A DNA stretch of 64,000 nt from Trogon surrucura (lineage: Eukaryota; Chordata; Aves; Trogoniformes; Trogonidae), in contig CM036622.1 of the NCBI GenBank assembly GCA_020746105.1, positions 38,975,477-39,039,476 of the forward strand, given 5' to 3'. This document shows, piece by piece, positions 39,483 to 49,079 of this stretch. The notes below the pieces were generated by a model, which saw nothing but the letters and a program-made list of their open reading frames with translations, was not told the DNA's origin and did no database searches. Numbering within the stretch: the stretch's first letter is position 1; the number at the start of each line of letters is the position of its first letter. A program made the position numbers and the translations under genes.

Positions 39483-40851
39483 GATTTTGCTTAATTGTTT
39501 AAGCACTGTTCAGTGCTTGGTTGGTTTTTATTTGAAAGATTCTGATTGCTCCTTTTAATGTCACATTCACATTATCATTATATGATAATAAAATATGTAT
39601 GTCTTTCTTGCCTTTTAATAATGTAACAGTGAAACAAACTATCATAGTATTATTTGAAAGAGTAATCTCTTCGGTATTTGCTCTCTAGAAACTAGTAAAT
39701 TAATATATATACAGCATTGAAAATAATAGTATTTGAACTTTTCAATTAGTGCTTTGCACCATTATCACTATTATTTCCAGTTTATCTTGGAAACAGGGTT
39801 AATGCTTAATTACATAATAGTTTCAGTAGCTTGCGCTAAGGTGGTAAGGCTAGAAAAGTAATTTTCAAACTAAGAGCTTTGATAAATTCCTGCCAAACTC
39901 AAAGTAAATCACTGAGTTCCCAGAACATAATGGTATCTTCTGGCTAAGTATTTTCGGGCTAAATATTTTCTGTCAGGAAAATGCGATCGGCTTCTGTCAT
40001 GTTTTCACATGGATCTCCCAGCTTCATTAGAATTTGTATAGACTTAAGCAAAACAACTAGCATTATAATGGCATGATGATCAAAGTCTTTGATTTCAGGA
40101 GAAGCTTAAGGTGTCTGAACTAAACTGCTTTAGAGAATAATTCCTTCTTGAATTGTAAAAGCAATTTTCTGCATTGATGCTGGTTTAGTGTAAACACACT
40201 ATTCCATTCATGTCATGTACAACACAGTATAGAACTTAGGTTCAGTTTCATGAATACAGGAGAGGAGAAATTCTTGTACCTTGGAGTTCAAGATATTGTC
40301 TTTCTATAGGTCACTACCTTATTAATATCAACAACTATGGATTTAATCAGAATTCTTATGTTACTGACTTTTCTCATCATGGTAATTCACTTGTCTAGTA
40401 ATTTTTCTTACTTAGGAGAAGTTTCTCAGTGACTTCTGAAATCCTCATCCAACTCACCTTAGTATCATGGAGTTGAACCTGAAAAAGGTGGTAAGGATGA
40501 CTACTGAATCTCACAAACAAATTCACCATTAGAACTCTAACTGGGATGTAAAAAACGCTAGAGTATCTTTTCTGGAGCATCAGAGCCCTGCAGTCTCAAA
40601 CAGAGAAGGCAAGCATGGCACAGCAATGCAGTTTGAGGTTTGCTCTTTGGTTTGATGCAGAAGTTTTTGGTATTGTCAACACTGGGGAATCAGGCTGTTC
40701 AGAGCATTCTCTTTATGAACACTGATTGTGAACTGTAGCAATCAGTTGTAGCAAGGGAAAAAGATGTAGTAAACACAAAAATGTAAATGAAAAATCACAT
40801 TTTTATGCCAAATCTAGGAGACTATGATTGGGGAAAAGTATGTATCATTTC

Positions 40852-40881
40852 AGGGTAGAAGAGGAAAGACCTTTCTACCCT
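40852..40881. repeat. hairpin-forming inverted repeat
   Basis: AGGGTAGAA at 40852-40860 is perfectly complementary to TTCTACCCT at 40873-40881 across a 12-base spacer, and two further GC pairs are possible with a bulge. It is too short for a typical microRNA precursor. Function unknown. Confidence 0.65.
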
Positions 40882-42103
40882 GCCTTAAATATTCACTCTA
40901 CTAACAAGGTTCTGGTAATTGGAGTGGAAAAGGAATATTGACTCAAAGTATCTTGCCTTTGTGCTGCATCTCTTCAGGGCAGTTCTGAAAATGTTGTAAT
41001 GTGTTGCATTAGTTCTCTTTAAAGGCAACTTACTGCATATATTTCATCTGTTACACTGCTAGCTTCTGACTCTGCTTAGTGAACAGACTGGTTCTTTGGT
41101 TTTCCCCACAACACACTGATAGTTGTTAGCCAGAGCTACACATCTGACTCCCTGCTCATTAAACTGAAGTATGTTTCTGCAGTGCTGGGGTGGCACCTGT
41201 CTTCACAAGTGAGAGAGGCACATGTGCTGCCCGAATTCCACTGAATTCCTATTCTGAGCTCTGAAGGTGGGTCTCAAGTGGTGCATAGCACTTCCTATGG
41301 AGGCAAGTTTTCCACCTTTCATATTTCACCAGAACTTATTTCGCTGGAGCTCGTTAAATTGTACAAGCCAGTCTTCACCAAAAAATAAACGTTATTAATG
41401 AAGCTTTTAGCATTGCTGGAAATGACAACATCAGAAATAATAGAGGTTTCAAACATAGTAAAAATGAGAAGTGGGAACTGAGACTTGAAGAAGTGATGAG
41501 GCCAAAGAAACCACAACATTTGATGAGAGTTAATAACTTAAATCGATGGAATTGTGGAATGATGGTCTGTGCCAAAAATGCATAAGCAAAGGCAAAGTGT
41601 GCTGAAATGCCTCCTGTGGCCCGCTGTTGTGGCTCTGCTGATCAGATGTACTTTTATTTCTGAAATGAGAACAGAATTTGGGGTATCAATAGTTTTACAA
41701 GTACTTTTATAAATGTGATTTTGAGATATGGTTGGACTTGCTACATGAATTATTACCTCATTTTAAAAAACGAAACAGTTTCAAAGGACCAAGGGCTTGG
41801 ATCTCTCCTCTGTGAAGTATTGGTTGATAAATCAGTGTCTTGAGTATGGGAATTGCATAGAGATGACACTCAGAGGGCAGCCTGGAACTCGAGCACCATT
41901 TCTTAGGATGTGAGTGTGGTGAGAGGCAGTGAACATCCCTGGCAGTTGGTGGTAGCTCCTGTGCGCGGCTACAAGCCAGAGTTACTCCTCAGTCACCAGC
42001 TCTGGGAGATCAGCATCTGGTCATCATCAAGCTGCTCACAGCACTTGAAACATCTTGGTGCACCCCAGAGCAGATGTGCTGAGTGTGAGAGTTAAAAGCC
42101 TTT

Positions 42104-42124
42104 CACTGGGATTAAATCCCAGTG
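42104..42124. repeat. 21-base palindrome with one central base
   Basis: CACTGGGATT at 42104-42113 is followed, after a single A, by its exact reverse complement AATCCCAGTG at 42115-42124. The arms are not purely A+T, so chance is less likely than for the other small palindromes. No flanking transposon is seen. Confidence 0.75.
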
Positions 42125-43442
42125 TTAATTTAATGTAGCATTCAGTGTAGCAGCACGTAGTATGATGGTATAGTTAATTTAGTAACTTTTCAGTTGAAAG
42201 CTGTATTTTTAAGGAACTATAGCCATCACAGACTATTTTTCAAGGGTTGTGTAAGTTTTATATACTTCACTGTGATTGGTAAATATACTAAAACAAACAT
42301 TATCTTTGTTTACACTTCGGGGTATTATTTCTTTAAAACGTGGTTGTTGAGGAAATTTTGTTTTACAACCACTTAAAGCTCTGACAAAATTTAGAGCTGT
42401 TTCAGAATTTTTTGGCTGCACATTTGGTTGCAGGCGACTTGTGTGGGGATCCTAGACTAGCAATGACTTGTTGAGCTTGTTCTTTCTGTGTCTCTCTGTG
42501 CATCACTGCTGCAAGGCTGTGAGAAGACAATGTTCCCCGTGACTCTGCATTACATTTAAAAAGTAAAAATAAAACATCTTGCCCAGGTATGGGAACAATC
42601 ACCTGTGGGCAGATCTTCCAGCTTTCTAGTATTTATAGCACCTTTCCAATACACAAGTGATGCAGAGGATCCGTAATACGACAGGTATTTGTATTATGTA
42701 TCCATAATACAGTATCAAACCTTTGCTCTGTTCCTGACACTCATTACGAGTTGGGTTAAATGTTTTAACATCTGACTGCAAGAAGAATGGCAGCTTGTTA
42801 TTTTTATGACACTGTGAGAACATACCCATGTTATCTTTCAGTGCAGGAGGAGGTAGCTTGTGCCCCTAATGTATGTATGTTTGCAAGTTGAGAAGCTCAG
42901 TCTGCTGTTAATGTTATCACTGCTGCATCCTGAAATAGAAAACTGCAGTCAGATTGGATTGTGTTAGAGAATGGTAACCATAATAACCAGTAACAATCTG
43001 CAAATGATAAGCAGCTTTAGTGTTTAAAAATAAAATTTAAATAGCATTCCATTAGTTCCATGGGCATGATTTTAGTTTATTATTCATTCATTTGAAGCTT
43101 GTTTTTGGGATTTAAGATGTGACATCAATCTTATGGAAGTGTTTCATTATTGCATCTTGGATTTGTTCACATTGGTTTATTATATACTTAAATTTCATAG
43201 AATAAAATGTTACTTGTCAACTCTCTTTCAGATATACACCATCTGTAAAGGAGAATTACAAACATCCTACATGATGTATGGTATTTTATGTAAGGAGTTG
43301 GACTTTTGTGGTTAGATGTAAAACTAATACATTCAGAAAAGAAATCCAAAGTCTGCTGGAGATGAAGGCAGAGCATTTGGATGATTTGGAATGTGCACCA
43401 TGTTCTGGGATGCTGCCCAACACTTCTGCTGATAAGAAAATT

Positions 43443-43464
43443 AAAACAAACAAACAAACAAAAA
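43443..43464 (+). repeat. (AAAC)n microsatellite
   Basis: About five AAAC units in a row on the + strand. Simple repeat, no nearby element recognised. Confidence 0.85.
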
Positions 43465-44207
43465 CCTTTTAACTTTACCCCAAACATGCTGGTTCTTTGG
43501 GTGCTTTAAAAAGAAATAAAGGTGTTGTTCAAAAGAAGTGAAAGAGGATGTCCAAATCATGTCCCGGCCTCTCCATCCCCTCCTTCCCTACCCCAGCATA
43601 CAGGTAGGGGTGTTTATCAGGACTCTGGGAAACTCCAACTGACTTATTGGTCATGAAAGTGCATGAGCAGCATGGTGCTATGATCAAGCTGTTAAATCTT
43701 CAGGGTTAACTTGTTTTCAGTCTCCCTTGCTGAACTAGCCCTATCGTTTTCATAAAATACCCAGATGTTTCTAAGAACACAGAGTGTTATTTTCTGGTTT
43801 GTTGTAACTGCCGCAGCACCGCGGTTTCCACCATATCGCTTCCATAGGGTAACAATGGCAGTGAGAACTGGAAAAGACCCGTACCTGAGAATGTGCTGGT
43901 GTTCAGAGGGACAAGGTCTGAGCTTCAGATCCTTCCTGTAGCACTTTCAGGGTGGTTACACTCCAAGAGACTTAAGCAAGAAGCATTTTATGCTGCTGGA
44001 GATGTGGTGCCCACAGTAATCCTGACCACCATGGGAGAAAATCAACAGGAGAGCTAAAATTCAGAGGAAAAACTGAAAAATTACTTGCTAATCAAAATTT
44101 TTGCATTTGTTAACCAATTATTTAGTGCTGGTGTGCAATGGGGTGGCTTGAATGGTAGGTAATTAAAGTGAAATAGCTCTTGCTCTTTGGTCCCATCTGT
44201 GAAAGGG

Positions 44208-44344
44208 GAATCATAGAATGGCCTAGGCTGGAAGGGACCTTAGAGACCGTCTAATCCAACCTCCCTGTCAAGGGCAGGGACACTTCTCAACTAGATCAGG
44301 CTACTCAAGGTCCTGTCAAGTTCTTCAGAGTTTTTCACCACAGG
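44208..44344 (-). mobile_element. CR1 LINE 3' end
   Basis: On the + strand it begins GAATCATAGAATGGCCTAGG and continues CTGGAAGGGACCTTAGAGAC, TCCAACCTCCCTGTCAAGGG and GACACTTCTCAACTAGATCA. It is the reverse complement of the same 3' type as the copies at 16951 and 54058. It ends near 44344 without coding sequence being clear. Confidence 0.92.
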
Positions 44345-44861
44345 TAAGTGAAAAATGAAAATACGAGTATTGCCAAAGTTCCCTTAGGAATTAAATAGTT
44401 TTGTTTACAAGAGACAATTCTTGTTGCTAGCTGTGCAAAAGAGAGTTACAAGCTGTTGACGTTCTTCACTGGGATTTGAATTTCAATCTGAATTAGGTAA
44501 GAGAGAGTCAATTGCTTTCCATTACAGTTCCTGAAGAAAAAATTGTTGTTACTGTTGTATGAAAGTTGCATCGAGGAAGGTCTGTTTAGTCTATTAACCT
44601 TGACAACCGTGTCAGCAGTTTTTTTGTTTGTTTTCCCAAAGGCACTATGTTGAAGCAGTATGATATACAAAGTTATTTATAGTGTAGACAATTCATAGCT
44701 ATGTTTAAAAGGCATGGGTCAGAGTTCAAATACCAGAGTTAAATGCTATCATCCTAGGCAATTTGAAAAATCATTTCATCTTGGAAAATTACAATGGAGA
44801 AATAGAATCACTAAAATGTCAGCATGAACCAGATATTTTTTATATGAATTTATTATGCTTT

Positions 44862-45200
44862 AACAGAGTGGCTGAGGTAGGAAGGCGCCTTTGGAGCTAG
44901 TCTAGTAACCTTCTTGGAGCAAGGCCACCTAGAGCTGGTTGCACAGGACTGTGTCCAGATGGTGTTTGAATATCTCCAAGGATGGAGATTCCACAACCTC
45001 CCTGGGCTATGTGTCCCAGTGCTCAGTCACCCTCACAGTAAAAAAAAATCAAACAAACAAACAGACCCACACCCAACAAAACAAAACAAGTTGTCCTTGT
45101 TCTCCAAATGCTTATGTTTATCTATGTTCACTGGGAGCCACTGGGAAGAATCTGATTCTGTTTTCTTTACTTTCTCCCATCGGATATTATACACTAATAG
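44862..45200 (-). mobile_element. CR1 LINE 3' part interrupted by A-rich repeat
   Basis: On the + strand 44862-45042 reads through GCAAGGCCACCTAGAGCTGG and CCTCCCTGGGCTATGTGTCC to CAGTCACCCTCACAGTAAA, the reverse complement of a CR1 3' untranslated region and C-terminus like the copy at 55842. At 45043-45090 the expected sequence is replaced by a CAAA-rich stretch. CR1-like sequence then resumes (CACTGGGAGCCACTGGGAAG to TTATACACTAATAG, 45128-45200). Confidence 0.85.
45041..45090 (+). repeat. A-rich (CAAA)n-like repeat inside a CR1 copy
   Basis: Nine A, then CAAACAAACAAACAGACC and CCAACAAAACAAAACAAG. It sits exactly where the CR1 normally carries AAAGAAGTTC-like sequence, so it probably expanded from an A-rich site within the element. 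Confidence 0.8.
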
Positions 45201-48194
45201 GTTTTTATGAAAGGAACAAAATTGACAGAAATGATCAGAGCTAATACAAGTCCACACATATAGACACACCTGCATTTGTACCATTTTGCCTCTGTTAACA
45301 GATGTTTAATATTGCTGTTGCTGTCCTGGATTCTGTAGACAAGCAAGGGCTACTCTAACAGTGCTTGTGTACAGTATGAAGCACAAGACTTGATTTCTTT
45401 TATTCTTGACTCATCATTTCAGACTGTAGTCTTGATTCTCATGGTCACACCTCCAGGTAGTTTGGGTTTTCTTTAGTCTGAAGGTTGGTTCTTAATGCCC
45501 TGTCTTCATCAAGTTGGGTTTGTGGACCTGTGTAGCTCTCTGTCACACATCTTCCAGCACACATTCTGCCGGTAAGTACCAGTGGAAGAGAGGCCCAGTT
45601 CCACCCCTAGCTTTGTTTCTACCTTCTTTTTTTTTATAGTCTTTGCTGTGGTTTTGACACTTTCTGCCTTAATCTCAGTTCTGTTGTTATCCTGTCATGT
45701 CTTGCCAAAGTCTCTACCCTACAGGTTTTTCGGTAGCTCCTGTTTGCTTGATCAGCCAGTTCTGCCCAGGCATCCCATCTCAGCATCACTGCCCTGATCC
45801 TCACCATTCTCCTCTTCCCTGTTTACAGCCCAGCTTTAGGCTAGTCAGGTAGCCAGCTGTCCCTGTGCAGGTCTTCTCAAATCTTGTTGTGCTCCCTGCC
45901 TACCATGAAGATTTTTCTTGGCTAAACTTAATTCCTGTGTTCTGGCCTGGCTGTTAGCATCTGCCCCCTGTAGGTCACGCAGTCACGCTGCTTCCTTTCT
46001 TGTTCTATGCTCTGGGTTTCTGCCTTGCACAGTCCCATCAGCCCTCCAGTCCCGTCACTGCCAGATTCATTTTTCCAACGTACCTCTCTCCAATTTCCAC
46101 TTCTGTGCTAACTTTTTCAATGTGGATCATGAGGTTCTTCTCCATATTGCCTCACTGCAAGGGTCAGCACCAGTGAGACACTGTCTACCCTGTGCTGGCC
46201 TGTCCCACACCACACTGAGTTACTGGGGGAGGGAAGCGTAGAGAAAACTCACTGCTGTCACTTAGCTGGGAGTGGAGCACAGGTCATTTAGAAGTGCTGT
46301 GCTAAGTTTAAGTGCCCTCAAAAGGGGTGGCGTTTTTGCAGACTTAACTCTTGAACCATAAAAGCTATATACAGATTTGCTTTGTGGAGCCCTGATATAG
46401 ACTTGGGTACCTGTCATGATGTTTCAATTCAAGAGAGCACTGAGCAATTCAGCTTATTTACTGTCCAAGCTGCCAGACTCTAGCTGCTTGTACTGTCTGC
46501 AGTGAGAATTACTTGTGACATGTAAGTCACTTACGGTGACAGTCTGAATAATGCCCGAAGTCTGTATTGAGTATATGTGAACTGCAATCCTCCCTAATTT
46601 CAAATAATTTTAAATACATAGGAAGCAGTATGTTTCCTTATTCTTGATGGTAGGAGCAGTTATGACATTCCTGGTTTGTTTTTACTTTTTTTCTTGTGGG
46701 TTTTTGTTTTGTTTTTTCCTAATTCAGTTGCAAGAGCCATGTCTGAGAAGGGAGCAATCAAATTGCGGCACCCGAATATCAGTTGGTTATACGAGTTGTA
46801 TCAAACAAGCGAAGTAATGGGTGATGACACTAGCTGCTCTGCCTGTATTGACACGTGTGGTTTCATGCTAAAAGAGCTGTGCAGTAAAGCTTAGGCAATT
46901 ACACTGAAAATAACAAGTGTACGTAACCACACTTATTCAGCATCAATAGCGGTAACCAACTTGGACAAGTGATTATTAAATTCCACTAGTGGTGTCTTAC
47001 ATCTGTTACTTACCTCCATGCAGGGATGGTGCGTGTTTTACTTACTTTCTGGGAGCACAATGTTATGATATTACTCGTTTGAAGTGTAATTTGCAATTGA
47101 TATAATGCAAAGTGACCACTTTGGCTGACAGATTAAACTACTGCTATTTTGTAAACATATGGTTGGGGGTGAAATTAATGTCTTTTGATTTCTAATTTGC
47201 TCATAGCTTGCTTTTAACTCTGCTGGTGAATGCATAGAAGATCTTAAAAAATCTGAACTCATGAGTCACATCACATGTAGTCAGCAGAGAACCAAAAGTC
47301 TGTTTGAACAGAGGAGGCAAATTGGGAGAAGAATATCCTATGAAGTCATGCTGAGAAACTGGGGTAGTCAAGGCAAGATCTATTTAACAGAAGTGAGAGG
47401 ACAAGGTGTGGAGAGGAACGTGGAACACGTTTACAATGTGTTTGAACTGCTTCATTACACATTTCCTCCCTCAGGCATTTCATATTCCATACTTTTTCCT
47501 AGAGCTCATGTATAGCTTTCACTATGGCATAGTGATAGCAGCAATATGAACTATAAGGGATTTAGAGGATGAGCAAAGAGGGGATGGGTTGTCTTAAAGC
47601 TGTTTTGATTGGGACTGTGTTACTGGATGCCAACTGGTGGCCTCTTGCCCGGCTGGCAAGGACAGCCTTATCCCAGAGGACAATACTTCTTGTATGCCTG
47701 GTTTACTTTATGCTGTATTCCTAAACCACCTTTAATGAGATTTCTTTCTAAAGCCCCATCTTAATATTAGGTTGGGAATACTATCTGTGAATTAGTTCTC
47801 AAAGCCTTTTCGTCTTCAGCATTTTATCCTGCACTTTTGACTGCTTTTACTCTTTCTTGCCTGCTCTACCTGGACTGGGAGCTGGCCAGGCCAGAAGGGC
47901 TCAGGCTCTTCTCTCTCGGGGTGGTACCATGTACTGGAGCCGCTTCCCGAGCTGCGGAGGTAGCGGGTGTAACTTTTCTCTTCCCCAAGTGCCATCGTGT
48001 TGTAAAGTTGCGCTGTGTTTCTCTAGCAGAGCAGTCTGGGATTAATCAGCAGAAGGAAGCAATGAAATGAGTGAAACGCAGCAGCAGAAAACTGTCCGGG
48101 ACTGATAAAAATTTAGTTTTTTCTGTTATTTTTTAAAATAGAGATGGATAGGGAGGTGCTCCACGGGTTTCTGCGGGACTGTCAGAGGAACGAG
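45201..48194. other. upstream flank of the CpG promoter; no certain exon
   Basis: Positions 45540-46240 are rich in C and T on the + strand and GC-richer than their surroundings, but match no repeat I know. A possible exon at 46728-46894 is listed separately. The last 400 bases before the CpG island become gradually less A+T-rich. A 77-codon frame at 47837-48070 is not recognisable. Confidence 0.5.
46728..46894 (+). CDS. possible unrecognised exon or chance open frame
   Basis: A T-rich tract ending TTTTTTCCTAATTCAG (46712-46727) fits a splice acceptor. Right after it an open frame with ATG at 46739 runs 51 codons to a TAG at 46892; it starts MSEKGAIKLRHPNISW and contains four cysteines near its end. 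The composition is balanced, unlike most frames nearby, but I do not recognise the protein and no partner exon is seen. It lies about 2 kb upstream of the promoter at 48195 and in the same orientation, so it could be a terminal exon of an upstream gene. Chance remains the simplest explanation. Confidence 0.15.
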
Positions 48195-48434
48195 GAGCAA
48201 ATTTAAATGAGTAATCCGGGCTGCAAAGTGCCTGTTTCGGAGCTCCGCCGAGTCGAAGCGGTCGCGCTGGCTCACGCCGAGCGCTTCCCCCCCGCGGCCG
48301 CGTTTGCTGCCGCTGCCGCAGCCTCCCGGGCACGAACCCGCCCGAGGGGCCGCTCCCGGGGCTCCCCCAGCCCGGAGCGCAGCTCCTCAGGCTCCCGCTC
48401 GCTTTTTTCTGCCCGACCCCGCTTTTGGCCGCAG

Positions 48435-48462
48435 CCAATCAGGGCGGCGCCAGCGCCATGTG
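48435..48462 (+). promoter_or_regulatory. CCAAT box, GC box and E-box cluster
   Basis: CCAAT at 48435-48439 (within GCCAATCAG, a good NF-Y site), GGGCGG at 48442-48447 (Sp/KLF-type GC box) and CATGTG at 48457-48462, which with the next bases reads CATGTGAC, an E-box form bound by USF/TFE-type proteins. These spacings are typical of TATA-less housekeeping-like promoters. Binding is inferred from consensus only. Confidence 0.6.
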
Positions 48463-48725
48463 ACGAGGAGCAGGAGCCTCAAGGAGCTCCCGGGCCCCGC
48501 CGGGCGCCGGCAGCTCCGCACGGCCGCGGCTGGGCTCCGCCGCCCGGCCCCGCCGCCGCTCCCGCCTTCGCAACGGCTCGCCGGCCCGGCCGGTTCCCCG
48601 GCCCCTTGCAGCAAGAGGATTTGGTTTCGAGCCGGTGCTTCCAGGAGGGATTTGAGCGTGGGAAGCGAGCGCCGGGACTGTGTGGCGGCTGCGAGCCTGC
48701 CCGGCTGGAGACGCCGAAGTTGAAG

Positions 48726-48743
48726 ATGCAGTTGAAGGTCTGA
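48726..48743 (+). CDS. five-codon upstream ORF in the 5' leader
   Basis: ATG at 48726 reads MQLKV and stops at TGA 48741-48743, 55 bases before the proposed main ATG. Its start context (GAAGATGC) has a G at -3? only weakly favourable, so some ribosomes would start here and reinitiate. It lies in a different frame from the main ORF. If present in the transcript it should lower translation of the main frame. Whether it is transcribed depends on the unmapped start site. Confidence 0.45.
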   Translation: MQLKV

Positions 48744-48798
48744 CTTTGGGCGGTTCGGGGGCTCTGGACGTCTGGTGTCAGGCTCTGAAGGCGCAGCT

Positions 48799-48831
48799 AT
48801 GTACCTTTTTGGCAGTGAGGATTACGAAGCG
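48799..48831 (+). CDS. first coding exon of an unrecognised gene (partial)
   Basis: ATG at 48799 opens eleven codons, MYLFGSEDYEA, and the exon ends at 48831 exactly on a codon boundary, before the donor GTAAGA (GCG|GTAAGA). A TGA in the same frame at 48733-48735 with no ATG between makes this the first possible start in frame. The -3 base is G, a favourable context; +4 is T, less so. The peptide is acidic in its second half and has no signal peptide. I do not recognise the family. The position just downstream of a CpG promoter and the good donor are the evidence that it is a real exon; the remainder of the protein lies beyond a long intron. Confidence 0.6.
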
Positions 48832-49039
48832 GTAAGATGTAAAGTAACGATTTTTATTTTTGTTACTCCTTACTTTTAATTTTTCCTGTCTCTCGGAGTT
48901 TATTGGGCAGCTTTGAAATTCTGTCACTGCTGTTCTTTCCGGGCTGGAACTTTAGTGCTCACTAATTCGGTTGCTTTTAAAGATGACATTTTTCTGTAAG
49001 TTCTTCAAGTAGCGAGATACAATTTGCTACATAAAATTG

Positions 49040-49079
49040 ACTTTACTTTCCAATTTATCTACTTTACTTTCCAATTTAT
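49040..49079. repeat. two-copy tandem repeat, period 21
   Basis: ACTTTACTTTCCAATTTAT occurs at 49040-49058 and again, identical, at 49061-49079. A recent local duplication about 200 bases into the intron. Confidence 0.88.

Larger units (their letters stand above)
39483..44207. other. non-coding sequence, no gene seen
   Basis: No exon or CR1 piece is recognised. Small structures include inverted repeats at 40852-40881 and 42104-42124 and an (AAAC)n microsatellite at 43443 (listed separately). Positions 41865-42090 are slightly GC-richer with a 61-codon open frame of no recognisable family. Confidence 0.6.
48195..48798 (+). promoter_or_regulatory. CpG-rich promoter and 5' leader
   Basis: About 600 bases packed with CG dinucleotides, in sharp contrast to the A+T-rich flanks; the density peaks between 48235 and 48610. 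No TATA box is placed suitably. A CCAAT box, GC box and E-box cluster at 48435-48462 suggests transcription starts shortly after, roughly 48480-48600, in a dispersed manner. The leader then runs to the ATG at 48799. The downstream donor at 48832 fixes the direction as +. Open frames across this block on both strands arise from high GC content and are not proposed as proteins. Bidirectional transcription, common at such islands, is possible but not shown. Confidence 0.85.

Noticed and set aside
48207-48743. 178-codon frame through the CpG island
   Set aside because: High GC content removes stops in several frames on both strands; it ends in the upstream ORF stop and overlaps the promoter.
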